Source: Calonectria ilicicola
Lineage: Eukaryota; Ascomycota; Sordariomycetes; Hypocreales; Nectriaceae
Assembly: GCA_020809705.1 (NCBI GenBank)
Contig: CP085830.1
Location: 4,774,001 to 4,838,000 of the forward strand
Reading direction: 5' to 3'
Length of the DNA stretch: 64,000 bases
Below, piece after piece: positions 25,822 through 39,853 of this stretch. Each line of letters starts with the position of its first letter. The stretch's first letter is position 1. The notes under the pieces were generated by a model that did no database searches, was not told where the DNA came from, and saw only the letters and a program-made list of their open reading frames with translations. Both the position numbers and the translations under genes were made by a program.

Positions 25822-26218
25822 TGTAACGGTCTGGTCAATTCCTAACTTAATAAACCAATCAGAACGAAGGGTTTATTATTAGCAGGATAGTTAGGCGTAT
25901 TATAGTAAAATAGAGCAATGGAAGTATTATATTAAATAATAATTAATTATAATTAAGGTAATTAAGTTATATTAAAAGTTAGTTAATATTAGCTATAAGG
26001 GCGGATTCTAACCTATCTATATACTATTATTTTAATAAGCGCTTATTGTATTAGTTCTATCTAAGGTGTTAGTGATTAGGTTAGTGATTATAGGGCAATT
26101 ATTAATGTTATAGGTGATTATAAGTGAATGCTTTCTTATTAATTAATATGGGACTATAGGGTAGGTAGGTGTTAGTTCTGTTGCTATAGACTGCCTAGGT
26201 GTATTATAGGTTATAATA
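25822..26218 (-). repeat. LTR (397 bp) of inner gypsy-type copy, left side
   Basis: It starts TGTAACGGTCTGGTCAATTC with preserved C and G and ends in A+T-converted sequence. It is the 3' LTR of the minus-strand element. TSD ATTAA lies immediately left. Confidence 0.9.
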
Positions 26219-29200
26219 TGATATCCTCCCTTTGTTGGTCTTGTTCTTAAGGCCTATTAAGTTAATCTTATATATAAATACCCTATTTTTATCCTTTAAA
26301 AATTATTTCTTTAATTATGCCTTATAGTCTAGGTGATTCTAAGCAGTATCTTTATACCAAAGCCCAAGCTTAGCTTATTAATTTGATAGATTTTAAAGTT
26401 ATATTATATTCTTTTTGTTTTTTTAAGAATCTATAATATAAGATATTGCTAGATTCTGGTAATTGTTATAATAAGTGCATTTATTGTAATAGAATATATA
26501 ATACTTTAGAGATATCTTTAGCTATATATATATTATTTTTTATAGTAATAAATATAGTTGGTTATTAACTTTTATAATAAATTAAATAAATTAAAAGTCT
26601 AATTATTTAAATATAAAGGAGGAGGTAATTAAGAAAGAGTTCCTTTATATATAAGTGAAAGCACTTACTACTTAAGCTAAAATTTAGAAGTCTTTGAATT
26701 ATTTATTCTATCTCTATTATTAAAAATATTAATTTAAGATAAAAAATGTAAAAATAATATATTATAATTTTTTTCTTTAAATAAATTAAAAAAGGTAGAT
26801 TAAATAGAGTTAAAGACTATTATTTAAATATAATCTCTAAAGATAGTAGATATTATTAATTAGAATACTATTAATCTTAATAGCTTACTTAGTATTATAT
26901 TCTTAGGAATGCTTCTAGCAACTTCGAGCAATATATAAGATATTTGGCTGGTTCCTATATTGTTTCCTTATAGCCTTTTTATTTAATTTTGAATTTTCTA
27001 TCTTCCTCTCTTCTTTATAAGATTTTCTTTACTTCCTATTGATCTTTAGGGTTTTCTATCTATAGTTTATATACTAGTCCGGTATTAATTTAAATACTAT
27101 CCTTAGGTTTAAGGAGAGAAATATAGAAGATAAAGTATACCTTAATATTATTAAGGAGATTAAGTTTATAGTTATTTTTTAATATTTTTTTTTTATTAAG
27201 TAAAATTTGATTTATATAAAGTTAATTTTTTTATTTTATTATTTTATTATAAAATTTTTTATTATTAAGTAGACTATATCTCTCTTTAAAAAGATTAATC
27301 TTTTTAATCTTTTTAAATTATAGTATCTTTTTATAATATTATAAATAAATTCTAGTTCGGTTTTTATTTCCTTATATAGTTTTCTTAGGTTATCTAACTT
27401 AATTATTACTTTTATTTAAATTATATCTTCTAAAAGGGCTTAATAAGTATCTAATATAAAGCCAAAGTTAGTCTTTACTAGTATTATTTTAATACTATAA
27501 TTATAGAATGTATTATATATTAATTATACAATAAATAACTTTTTTACTTAATCGATTTACTTATAATTAATATAATATTGTAAATATTACTTAATTTCCT
27601 GATTTTGGTATTTAGTTTGCCTATTTATTTAAAGGTAGAAGGTTATATTTAGTTTATAGTTTAACCTTATTAAGAACATTAGGCTTTACTAAAATTTAGA
27701 TATAAATAGTTATTTTCTATTTAAAATGATTTTGGTTAGTAATTTATATATAATAATTATATTTTAAAAGAAAAAGTAAGTAAATTATTTTTCTTTTATT
27801 ACTTTATTATAGGGAAGGTAATATACTATTTTTATAAAGTAATTAATAATAATAAAAATACTATTATAATATACTTTTATAGTAGGGTCTACTAATAAAG
27901 GAAGGTTGGTAATAAAGTTTATTATGATTAAGTCTTATAGTTATTATGTGATAAAGGATAGTTATAATAATCTATATAGTTTATATTTTGGTTTTTTAGA
28001 GTGTTAATATAGGCTGTATTCCTTATATACTTATTCAACTTTCTTTTTCATTTTATTAAAGGAAAATATTTATTTAACTTATTTAAGGGTTTTATTAATA
28101 CCTTTATAGCTATATAAGGGATATTTATGAATATCTTTTATTAACTTTATTTAATATTCCTTTAATACTTATAAATAATTTGTTTTTTTTCTTTTAAAAA
28201 TACTAGATTATATTTTTTAATTTTCTTTAATAGTAGATTGCCTTATTCTATTTGTTATATTAGTATTTTTATAATAGTGGTTCTAGTTATATATAGTAAT
28301 CCTTCTACTCTTATAGTAGTGATTATTTTCTTTATTTCTATTATTATTTTATTAATTAGGGTTTATTCTAATTCTCTGTTGGTATTATAGATTAATAGTT
28401 TTTCTTATATTTTTAGTTTTTCTATATTATAATCAGATTAGTAGTTAATTATATTAGTATAATTATTTTTAGTTTCTTTAATATAAATAATTTAATAATT
28501 AAATTTAAATAAATATTCTATATATTATAATTACCTTTTATTAAATTTTTAAATAATTATAAAATAAGTAATATTTTTATAATTAATATATATTATAATT
28601 TTATAATTACTTTTTAAAAAATATTATTAAAATTCTTTAAAAATATTAATAATAATAAGGAATTCTTTATTATAGATTAAGTAATTTAGCTTAAAGCTAT
28701 ATAACTTATATAAGTAAAATACTATAGAATATAGATTTCCTTATTCATCTCATTATCCGATCTAGGCCTTTAAGGCAAAGTCTAATATATTGGTTTCTAG
28801 TTCTATAGGCTTATTAAGGTTAAATATTATAAGGATGGGTTCTTTTAAAATAGTATTTTTTATAGCTTTAAATAATTATTATATTTTATTTTCTTATTAA
28901 AAGGTAATTCCTTTCTTAATTAATTCCATTATATTTAAGGTGATTTTATTAAATCCTTTAATAAATCTTTAATAATAATTAATAAATCCAAGGAAGGCTT
29001 ATACTTTCTTTATATTAATAGATTCCTTTTAATCTTTTATTATAATAACTTTTTTAGGTTTATATAAATTTTATTAGAGCTAATAATATATCCTAGAAAT
29101 TCTACTTCTTAAATATAGAACTTGCTTTTTTTAATTTAATTAGGAGTTTAATGTTTTAAAGGGCTTTTAAGATCTTATAAATATATTTTTTATATTTTTC

Positions 29201-32200
29201 TTTATTTTTAAAGAAGATAAGGATATTATTTAGGTAGTAAATAATAAAGATATTTAAGTATTTTTATAATATATTAATTATTATTTACTAGAATAATATT
29301 AATATATTTATAAGTTTAAAAGGTATAATTAGATATTTAAATAATTTAAATTTTATTTAGAAAATAGTTTTCTATTTATATTCTTTTTAATATAAATAAG
29401 ATTATATACTCCTTTAAGATCTAATATAATAAAAATATTAGCTTTATAAAGATAATCTTTTATTTTATTAATTAATAATAGTAAAGTATAATCTTTAATA
29501 ATAATATTATTAAATTATTAGTAATCTATAATAAAGTATAGCTTTTTATTTTTTTTAAGTATAAATATAATAGGGTAATTAGCTTTAGAGTTTAAAATAT
29601 AGATATATCTTTTTTTAAATATATCTTAGATATATTCCTTTAAGATATTAAGCTTGATTTAATTAAGATTATAAATAAGGTAAAATTAGATATTAGATCT
29701 ATTTTTAAGAATAATTTTATAATCCTACTAACTAAACTTAAATAGTTTAGTATCTAGTTCTTCTATAAAGAGCTTTTTATAGATTTAGTATTATAGGGGT
29801 ATATTATATAATCTATTTATTTTTATTTTAACCTTTATTTTTTAAGACTTTTATTAATTTATTAAAATTATATTTTAAAGTAAATAATTATTTATTATTT
29901 TTACCTTTTTTAATTATTTTTATATTTATATTTTATTCCTTTAAATAATAAAGATTCTTTTTACTTATATCTTCTACTTAATTAAAATTAAAAGTTTAAA
30001 ATCTCTTATTATAATTTATAAAAATATTATTAATTATATTATACTTCTTAAATATTTATATCTAGTTAATATATTAGTAGATATTAAAATTATATTAGTA
30101 TAACCATAGGTACCCTAAAACTAGATTATACTATCTAATATTAATAATATTAAAAATTACTTTTTAATTTTTTCCTTTAATAAAGACTTTTAAGTAATTA
30201 ATCTTTTTATTTATAATATTATTATTATAATTAAAAGGGGTTCTTTTTATATTAATAATTTTATATAGATTAACTTTTATTATTTATAGTAGTTAAAGTT
30301 AGTTAATTACTTAAGAATTAATATAATTTTATTTAACTTTACTATTTATTATAATATTATATTACTTCTCTCTAATCCTTACTTCTACTTCTAGTTATTA
30401 TTAGGGTTGCTCTTTAGTTATAGAGTATAGAGCTTTTTTAGGGAGTTCTTTTAGTAACTCTAGGGGTTATTGCCCTAGCTGCTCCTGCTGCTCTTTTATA
30501 GGGGGCTCTGCTTGTTTTTTGATTTTATTTAATGCTAGACTATTGCTTTATTTATTATATAGATATTATATTTAGGGTCTTAATATTCATTCTAGGGTAG
30601 CTTACTGCAATCGGGGAACTTAGGCTTATTTAGTTCCAATATAGTAAACTGGTAGTGGAGGTTTTTTTTATTATTTTATATTGGTTAAAGTATTTTTTAT
30701 AGGTATAGTAGATAACTATATCTTCTATCTTAATAAGGAAGTATATTATATACTATTTTTACTTTATATATTAAAAGTAGTTATAATTATAATAGCTTAT
30801 TTATAAAATATTTTTATATTTTTTATATATTATATTTAATTTAAGATTATCCTTCTTATATTGGATAAATTAGGGATTATAGTTTCTTAGTTGCTATTTA
30901 CTTTATATAAGTAGGAAGACTTTATCTTTATCTTATAAAAGTTCCTTAACTTATTAAGCTATTCTTTTAATATTAATTATTTATTTTTTATTTTTATTTT
31001 TATTATAAGTGTAAATATCTTATTATATTGGTGCTTTATTATTATATATATTTAGAATAAATATAAGGATTTCTATCTTCTTAGCTTATTCTAATTATTC
31101 ATAGGGAAGGCAGGACTAGCCTTTTTATTAGATTGATTATGCTTTTTAGATAGCTTTATTAGTTTCTTATTATAGAGTGAGTTTTATCTTATATAACTTA
31201 TGATTTTTTATATATTATTTAATTATAATAATTAATTTATATTTCTTAATAATAGTAAAAATAATTTTTCCTATAATATTCTCTTTTCCTTTTAATACTA
31301 AGATCTATTAAATTTTTATAATATTAAATTATTTTTATTCTTTTAATATAAATTTAAATTAATTTCCTATTTTTAAGAAGTAATATTTAAAGGATTTATA
31401 TTCTTTCTTTCTATAGTTAAAATAGGTAATCTTACTTTTATTATACCTTTAGATAATATTAAGTTCTATTAGTTCTAAATAAGTCCTATATATAGTACTT
31501 TATTACTTATTTTAGGTTTTTTCTTTATTTAGAATATATAGATTTTTATTATTTTAAGTATATTCTTTATATTAGTTAAATTATTTTTTATTAATCTTAA
31601 TAATACTTTTAATATACTTTAAAAGTTTCTTTAATTAATCTTCTTTATAAATTTTATTTTTAACTTCACTCTTTAAGTTTTTATAATAAAGTTCTATTAA
31701 TATATTATTATTTTAAACTATTTATATTATAATTTTTTTAAATTTAATTAAATACTAATTATAAGATTTTATTTATTTAAGTTTATATAATTAATTTATA
31801 ATTTATTATTTTATATTAATTATATTAAAATTATTTTTAATAATAATTTTAAAATATTCCTAATCTTTAAAAATCTCTTAGATCTTTTTATTTTAATTAG
31901 CATTATCCTTATTTTCTAGATAATCTCTTATAATAGATTTAAACTATACTTTTATATTCTTTTAAAGGAAGATTTTAATATATAATACCTAGGCTTTAAG
32001 GATTATAAGTTATATTAAAAAGAAGTAAAAATATCCCTTTATTTAGATAAGGAAGAGGACTATATTAGCAGCCTTTTCTAAAAAAAGCTTTAGGACTAGA
32101 GGTCTTAGAATTTCATTAATATCTTTACCCTTATTTTTTTTAATTATAATAATTCTAGCTTTTTCTATTTTAAGTTATACTTATATATTTGCAAGTTTCT

Positions 32201-32329
32201 TCTTAATTTACTGTAGTTTTATAGTTAACTTAGTATTATTAGGAGGAGTAATAGTGATAGGATTCTTTTTAAATATTATTATTATTTAATTGTTAATATA
32301 GATAATTAATTGAATAAGAGCTTTTAATA

Positions 32330-32726
32330 TATAATAATCTAATTAATTCTTAATTTAATAAATTAATTAAAATAAAGGATTTATTATTAATAAAATAATT
32401 AAGTATATTATAGTAAAATAAAATAATAAAAGTATTATATTAAGTAATAGTTAATTGTAATTAAAGTAATTAAATTATATTGAAAGTTGGTTAATATTAG
32501 TTATAAGGGCGGATTTTAACCTATCTATATACTATTATTTTAGTAAGCATTTATTATATTAGTTCTATTTAAAGTGTTAGTGATTGAGTTAGTAATTATA
32601 GGGTGATTACTAATATTATAGGTGATCGCAAGTAAATACTTCCTTATTAGTTGGTGTGGGGCTATAGGGTAGGTAGGTGTTAGTTCTGCCGCTGTAGACC
32701 GCCTAGGTGTGTCATGGGTCATAACA
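32330..32726 (-). repeat. LTR (397 bp) of inner gypsy-type copy, right side
   Basis: It starts in A+T-converted sequence and ends with preserved GTGTCATGGGTCATAACA. It is the 5' LTR of the minus-strand element. TSD ATTAA lies immediately right. Confidence 0.9.
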
Positions 32727-34352
32727 ATTAATTGCTTTATAAAAGCAGTATATTATCTCTTTTATAATAAAATAATAAAAAAAAATAATTTACTTACCTT
32801 TTCTTTTAAAATATAATTACTATATATAAATTATTAATCAAAATTATTTTAGATAGAGAATAATTATTTATATCTAAGTTTTAGTAAAACTTGATATTCT
32901 TAATAGGATTAAACCATAAGCTAAGTATAGTCTTCTACCCCCAAATAAACAAACAAATCAAATACCAAAACCAGGAAATTAAGCAATATCTATAATATTA
33001 TATTAACTATAAGTAAACTAATTAAATAAAAAAATTACCTATTATATAATTAGTATATAATATATTTTATAATTATAATATTAAAATAATACTAGTAAAA
33101 GCCAATTTTAGCTTTATATTAAACACTTATTAAGCCCCTTAGAAAATATAATCTAAGTAAAAGTAATAATTAAGTTAGATAATTTAAGAAAATTATATAA
33201 AGAAATAAAGATAGAACTTAGGTTTATTTATAATATTATAAAAAGATATTATAATTTTAAAAAGCTAAAAAAACCAATCTTTTTAAAAAAAGATATAATC
33301 TACTTAATAATAAAAAATCTTATAATAAAAAAATAAAATAAAAAAATCAACTTTATATAAATTAAGCTATACTTAATTAAAAGAAAAATATTAAAAAATA
33401 ATTATAAACTTAACCTCCTAAATAATATTAAAATTTACCCTATCTTCTATATCTTATTACTAGAACCTAGTAATAATATTTAAATAAATATAAAACCTAA
33501 ATATAAACTATAAATAGAAAATCTAGAAGACTAATAAAAAGTTAAGAAGATATTATAAAGAAAAAGAGAAAGATAGAAAATTCAAAATTAAATAAAAAAA
33601 TTATAAAAAAATAATTTAGAAACCAGTAAAATACCTTATATATTACTTAAAGATACTAGAAGTATTTCTAAAGATATAATATTAAACAAACTATTAAGGT
33701 CAACAGTATTCCAATCAATAACATCCACAACCCCTAAAGATTATACCTAAACAACAGCCTCTAACTCTACCTAATCTATATCCTCTAATTTATTTAAAAA
33801 GAAAGACCCTAATATATTATTTCTATACCTCTTATTTTAAGCTAATATTTCTAATAATAAAGGTAGAATAAATAATTTAAAGATTTTTAAACTTTAGCCT
33901 AAGCTATAAGTATCTTTATTTGGATATAAAGAAACTCCTTCTTAGCTACCTCCTCCTCTATATCTAAATAATTAAACTCTTAATTTATTTAAATTATTAT
34001 AAATATTAATACCTATTTATACTTATTATTTATAAAAATTATATATATATAGCTAAAGATATCTCCAAAGTATTATATATTCTATTATAATAGGTATATT
34101 TATTATAATAATTATTAAAATCTAATAATATCTTATACTATAAACCTTTAAAAGAATAAAAAGAATATAATATAACTTTAAAACCTATTAAATTAATAAG
34201 CTAGATTTAAGTATTAGTATAAAGATATAGCTTAGAAGTATCTAGATCTTAAGGTATAATTAGAAAATATTTTAAAGGATAAGAATGGAGAACTTATATA
34301 TAAAGATAACCTAATAAACCTTAAGAATAAGATTAATAAAGAGAGGATATTA

Positions 34353-34747
34353 TATTATAATCTATAATATATTTAAGTAGTTAAATAAGGTAGAAATAAT
34401 ACTTACCTACCTTATAACCTTATATTAATTAATAAAAAAGCATTTATAAATAATTACTTATAATATTAATAATTACTTTATAATTATTATCTTAATTATT
34501 AATATATTAAATAAAATTAATATAATAAATATTTACTAAGTAATAATATATAAATAGATTAGAATCCGCCCTTATAGCTAATACTAACTAGCTTTTAATA
34601 TAATTTGATTACTTTAATTATAATTAACTATTACCTAATATAATACTTCCATTGCTTTATTTACTATAACACACCTAACCATCCTGCTAACAATAAATCC
34701 TTCATTTTGATTGGTTTATTAAGTTGGGAATTAACCAGACCGTTACA
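34353..34747 (+). repeat. Right LTR (395 bp) of outer gypsy-type copy
   Basis: The start is A+T converted. The last ~110 bp are preserved and end CCAGACCGTTACA, followed by the TSD CCTAT. It is the complement in mutation pattern to the left LTR. Confidence 0.92.
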
Positions 34748-37700
34748 CCTATCTTTATTAAAATAATTAAAAAGTATAAGAAAGTAATAGTATTAAAAGA
34801 CCACTCTTTAATTAATAAGAAGGCTTTTAGAAGCAATATTCTAGTAATTATAGAGATTAAAATAGAGGTTAAGATAAAGGTAAAAGTTAAGAAGGTATAC
34901 CTAAATTAATCTTTTTAAAAGATAATATTAAATTTATTTTTTTATTACTTTTAATAATATAAAGAAGGTTATTAATTTTAATTATATTTAATTTTTAATT
35001 TATTATATTTATAATAAGGAAGGTTATATTTCTTTTTATTATTTATTATAATAAAAGAATAATATATTTTTTAAAGTTATTAAAGCTTAAATTATTAATA
35101 ATAATTTTATTAAAATAAATTTATTAAAAAATAAATAAGTATAAGCTTAATATATAAAGCTACTATATATAAGAAACTTCTATCTTTAGAATAGATTGTT
35201 TAAAAAAGAATATTAATATTTAATATTTATAAGAAAGAAAAAATCTAGGTAGACATAGATATTTATATATAAATAGATCTTATTAATTAATAATTAGTGT
35301 AAAGATTAGGTTTAAAGCTAGCCCTAGATATAACTATACTTATATTAAAAAGTTATAATAGAATCATATTGGCTTTATATAAGGTATATTAGTTGATTTT
35401 ATTCTTAATTAATTATTAGGGAATATTTTGGAAGATTTAAAGAATATTTATTAAGGTATAATATTTAAAAGATATTAGTAATCTACTTTTTTTAAATAGT
35501 TTTATAAATAAAGAAGATATTATAATTAATATATATAATTATTATTAAATATATAAATCTATTTTTTTTATAAAATTTAAAAATATTATAAAAGAATTAG
35601 TAAAAAATAATAAAAAAGCTTATATATTTTATATTATTAATATATAATTATTAAAAAAAAGCTAATTAAAGCTTTAAAAGATAAAACTATTAATAATAAT
35701 ATTAATATACTATCTTTAGAATTATAATTAAAATAATATATATTTAATAAAATAAAGATAATAAAATTATTACTTTTTAAAAGTATAAAGTATTTTATTA
35801 ATATTATAAAAAGTAAAAAGCCTCTATATAGTCTATTATACTTACTAAATATTAAATAATATTATATATTATAAGTATATATAGTAAATAATATTATTAA
35901 TAATAAAATATGATTATTAATTAATATTATTAATATATTAATATTATTTATATTAAAGAAAAATAATATTATATATTTATATATAAATTATAAAGATCTT
36001 AATATAATTACTATTAAGAATTAATATCTATTTCTATTTATTAATAATCTTTTAAATAAATTAGTAAAAGTAAAATAGATTATTAAGATTAATATTTATA
36101 ATATATATTATTATATTAAAATTAAAAAAAATAATAAATAGAAGATTATTTTTAGAACTTAATATAGCCACTTTAAATATATAATTATACCATTTAGATT
36201 AATTAATATTCTAACTACCTTCTAAATATATATTTATTATATATTTATAGGATTTTTAAATATTTATTATATTATATATCTAGATAATATTATTATCTAT
36301 TTTAAAATAAAAAAATAATATATTAAGAATATTAAGATAATTTTTAAATAATTATATAATTTTTAATTATATATTAAATTCTTTAAATATATTTTTTATT
36401 AATAAAAGATAGAATTCTTAAAATATATAATTACCTAGAAAGGTATTAAAATAAATCCTATATAAATCTAATTTATTATTAAATAAAAAAAACTAATTTT
36501 ATATAAAAATATATAAATATTTCTTAACTTTTATAATTTTTATTAAAAGTTTATTTTTAAATATTTTAAAATAATAAAGTCTTTAATAAAATTATTTAAA
36601 AAAAGTAAAAATAATTATAAAACTAAAGATCTTATTTAAATTAAAATTAAAGAAAATATATTTTAAGAACTAAAAATAGCTTTTTATTTAATAACCATCT
36701 TATAATATTAAGATCTAACTTTAAAAGTTTATATTAAAATAGATATATCTATTAAGGTTATTTTAAAGATCTTATTATAATTTATAAAAGATTAATAATA
36801 TCTAATAATCTACTAATTAAGAAAGCTCTTTAATATTAAATAATATTAAGAAATTAGATAGTAAAAGCTATTTATAATTATTAAAAGTTTAAAGTATTAA
36901 AGTTACTATCTATTAAAACTATTAAAAAAGTTTATAATATTAATAAATTATTTTATCTTTAAAAATATTATTAAAGCTTTAATAAAAAATCTTAAAAAAG
37001 ACTTATAAAATAAATTTATAAGTTATCCTTATTTAATTTTAATCTTAAATATAAACTAAGGAGATTTAATTTAATAAATAATTTATTAAGATAATTAGAT
37101 TACACAGAAGGGAAAATTATATATAAAGATATACTCTCTATATTTATAAAGAAGCTTTAATTAATAAAGAAATTATTACTAAATATATAATATATAATTA
37201 TTAATATAAAGAATAAAATTAAGATTATTAATATTTATATATAAGTTATTTATATTAATTTTAAGGATAATATATTTATATATTAAATAATAAATAAAAG
37301 TTCTTTACTTTTAGATTAAGAGTAAGCTATTAAATTATTAAATTATTAAATTAATAAAATATAATTATAATCTTTTTAATTATATAATAATAAAAAACTA
37401 ATAATATTATTATAAAAAAAGCATTTAATAAAAAGAGATTATATATTTTAACTATAAGAATCTAATATTTTCTTAATCTTCTTACTTAAATCTTAAAAAA
37501 ATATTAAAAATAATATTATTATTTATTTATTAAAATTAAATAAAAATAAAAATAAATAAAAGATTAAAAAGATTATTATATATAAAAATAATAATAATAA
37601 AATATTATATTAAATTAAATAAATTAAATAATTTATAAAATATAATATATAAAAATCTAAAGCTTATTTTAAAAATATAATAATTTTAATATATAAATAT

Positions 37701-37821
37701 TATAAATAAATTAAAAAAATATATAAAAAATAAAATAATAAAATATAAAAATAATATTACTTTTATTAAATCCTTTTAAAACTTAAAAATAAACTTTTAA
37801 AAGAAAAGAATATTATAAAAG

Positions 37822-38028
37822 TATAAAACTAAAAAAACTAATCAAACATATATACTAAATATATACTAACACAAGATACTATAAAACAAAAATACCTATA
37901 ATAATATTATATAATAAGTGCAGGCAAACAGTTCTACAGTTTATTAAGTTAAAGTCTTAGTAATAAGAATAGAGGTCTATTGCAATCCCATTCATGCTTC
38001 ACCCTAATCATAAATCCAGTTCGTTACA
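37822..38028 (+). repeat. Right LTR of the outermost gypsy-type element
   Basis: It pairs with 19709-19925 and ends CCAGTTCGTTACA, a clear CA terminus. Its right half is almost unmutated while the left half is A+T converted, the reverse of its partner. Confidence 0.75.
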
Positions 38029-38033
38029 CTAAG

Positions 38034-38131
38034 CTTACTTAGTTATAATTTAGAGTCTTAGAAACAAAGGTGAGTCTTATCCAAGCTTTTACTAGCATTA
38101 TAGTTCGACTCCTAGATAGGTTGGTTTAGGT
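38034..38131 (-). repeat. Truncated LTR related to the 49802-52309 element
   Basis: The reverse complement begins TGTTATGACCTAAACCAACC and follows the first ~100 bp of the LTR at 49802 with scattered differences, in opposite orientation. It directly abuts the right LTR of the outermost gypsy-type element, which may have inserted into it. Confidence 0.6.
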
Positions 38132-38601
38132 CATAACAATAATAACAGTATTAGTACTAGTAATAATAATAGAAATAGTAGGGGTAGGAAGGATTATAAG
38201 AGCAAAAGGAACTAGAAAGAGCTAACAAGGGGTAACAAGGCTGAACAGCTTTGCCTATCCCTAGGCTGACAATTGTCAGCATCAAGGTATTGTAAAATAA
38301 TACATAGTATCACAAGTCCGCATATTATAGCTCTTTAACTAAAGTCCGTTCACTAACTCAGGTAGAATATTCTAGTCTTAGAGTGAAACTTGTATAGCCT
38401 CCAGCTGCCTATGTATTAGGTCTAACAAAGCTTGATCTTTAAATACAGTGCATATGGTAAGTGAGTAGAGACAGTCCACGTAAAGACAAATCTAGCTTAT
38501 ACACGGAGCTCACAGGCACCCTCAAAGCGGCCATTCATGTAATGCTTGCGTGCCTTGAAGCTGTGGATTATGCGGTGGGACCACCCCGCTCCATCAATAA
38601 C
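38132..38601. other. Spacer with repeat remnants and a 16 bp palindrome
   Basis: No gene is present on either strand outside the dioxygenase. The region has normal composition and includes the perfect palindrome GCTGACAATTGTCAGC at 38265-38280. It forms the 3' flank of the dioxygenase gene. Confidence 0.55.
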
Positions 38602-39853
38602 TTAACGCGCAGTAAGACCCCCCGTGCCAGGGGGCGGCGGAGGTCCCATCGGAGGCATGGGCTCATTGATCAACTTGGGATTCTTCGTGAAGAAGCCCAG
38701 GGACGGCTTGGGGCCCCACACGGCAATGGTCGTTGGTCCAGCCACCATTCGCTCGTGAGGGGTTTCACCGTTGACTTGGTCACCATCGCAGTAGTGCTCC
38801 AAGATGAAGCCGGAGGGATCGAACCTGTCGCATGTTAGCGGAGCATTCGGAGGTTTGAAGCTGCCCATGCCCCTCGCCAACAACGACGGGTGATAGTGGT
38901 GCCGTTCAGAACCTACCAGTAGTCGAAGACCTGGCTCCCTAGAAGGTGCCGACCGACGCCGTAGGCGCTCGTGTGTCCCTTCTCCCTGAGCCAGTCATGA
39001 CCAACCAACTGGCTATCGAAGTCATCGACTTCAAAACTGCAGTGCTGGTCTTCCGTCACACCCTTCGGCATCCTGCCGCCGGCCAAGAAAAAGCTCTGCA
39101 AGGAGAAATCGTCGTTAGCGTATGTGGATTTCGCATCACAGTTTGATAACCCGGCTCTTCGGCGATAGATATCTCAGAAGTCGACGGAGAGACACTTACG
39201 TGGTGATCGACAAATTCTTTGCCTTTGTCTAAATGGCAAAAGGTCATCATGTCGTCGTTCGTGGCAGGGTTGTAGAGGGAATCGGTGAGAACGATGTTGA
39301 ATGTGTCCATGTACCACTTCAACATTGGTTTGTATTCGCTTTGGTCGACTTCGAAACCATAGTGACCTAGCTTATGGATCTTGCTAGGTCCGAATTCGGG
39401 TCGGTGAGTCTCGCCTTGGCGATTTTTGACTTTCCACGAGTTGAACTTCTCATCTTCGGGTAGATCCGAGGACTTGACGAGGCGCTTTTGCTGACCAAAG
39501 ATCAATGTTATTACGCCACCCAAGGGATCTTTAATGTCGACCCATTTACCTCCCCCGAGTTCTTCTGGGATAGCCAGCACGGCACCAGCAGTGGGCAGTT
39601 CAGTGGCCTTGGTGAAGTCCTCTTTGGTCTCCACGTGCCACCCACCCCCAACAAAGTGTTTCGTGCCTTGCGCGTTCTTTTCTGCGATATAGACAAACTG
39701 CTCCTCACCAAACCCGCGGTAATAGATCCTGTTCTCTTCTTTTCTGACTGGAACCAGACCAAAGTCCATCAGAAACTGATGAGCCTTGTCCAGATCGGGG
39801 TGTTGATACCGAACATGGCTAAGCTTATCGAGTCTGATTTGTGAACCTGCCAT
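38602..39853 (-). CDS. Extradiol ring-cleavage dioxygenase (VOC family, catechol 2,3-dioxygenase-like)
   Basis: Model: exons 39853-39200, 39095-38917 and 38824-38602; introns of 104 and 92 bp with GTAAGT and GTAGGT donors and GCTAAC branch sites; 351 aa, all phases close. The family cleaves a catechol next to its hydroxyls using O2 and Fe(II). Two tandem VOC/glyoxalase domains are seen: an N-terminal one starting KLSHVRYQHPDL and a catalytic C-terminal one. The 2-His-1-Glu ligands are visible in KLGHYGFEVD, DQHCSFEVDD and FILEHYCDGD. It has a Pro-rich C-tail and no signal peptide. It is divergent from the PLP enzyme at 40517 across a ~660 bp shared promoter. Extradiol enzymes are much rarer than intradiol ones in fungi. 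The exact catechol substrate is unknown. Confidence 0.93.

Larger units (their letters stand above)
25822..32726 (-). mobile_element. Gypsy-type LTR retrotransposon, inner copy, inverted
   Basis: LTRs 25822-26218 and 32330-32726 (397 bp) are reverse complements of the outer copy's LTRs. The element is 6905 bp and is bounded by the perfect TSD ATTAA (25817-25821 and 32727-32731). It inserted into the integrase region of the outer copy, just after the DFITDLP-like motif. The outer pol resumes at 32732 with an AVYYL-like stretch. The same RT motif is found on the minus strand near 29240. Both copies are heavily mutated, so both were present when RIP acted. Confidence 0.92.
20942..34747 (+). mobile_element. 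Gypsy-type LTR retrotransposon, outer copy of a nested pair
   Basis: LTRs at 20942-21336 and 34353-34747 (395 bp each) share orientation and are flanked by the perfect 5 bp TSD CCTAT (20937-20941 and 34748-34752). Without the nested copy at 25822-32726 the element is about 6.9 kb, the same size as that copy. On the plus strand, mutated pol shows YYLDNILIF near 24427-24450 (gypsy RT YLDDILI), a GHKGI zinc-finger remnant near 25550, and DFITNLP near 25745 (integrase DFITDLP). All frames are full of stops from RIP. Confidence 0.92.
19709..38028 (+). mobile_element. Outermost gypsy-type LTR retrotransposon, hosting the nested pair
   Basis: Direct repeats 19709-19925 and 37822-38028 bracket the nested elements. 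Removing the inner 13.8 kb insertion leaves about 4.5 kb. The right-hand internal part keeps mutated remains of gypsy reverse transcriptase on the plus strand: a YKDLN...TIKN stretch near 35985-36025 (family VDYRGLN..TIKNRYPLP) and YLDN near 36280 (family YLDD). Outer edges are less mutated than inner ones at both ends, as expected for one element. I could not find a matching TSD, and its length is short for gypsy, so a deletion or rearrangement is possible. Confidence 0.6.

Noticed and set aside
34724..34909. 61-codon Lys/Ile-rich open frame on plus
   Set aside because: It runs out of the right LTR of the outer gypsy-type copy into A+T-converted DNA; composition alone explains it.
38461..38838. 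125-codon frame on plus
   Set aside because: It is antisense to the last exon of the dioxygenase, whose protein motifs and splice sites are clear.
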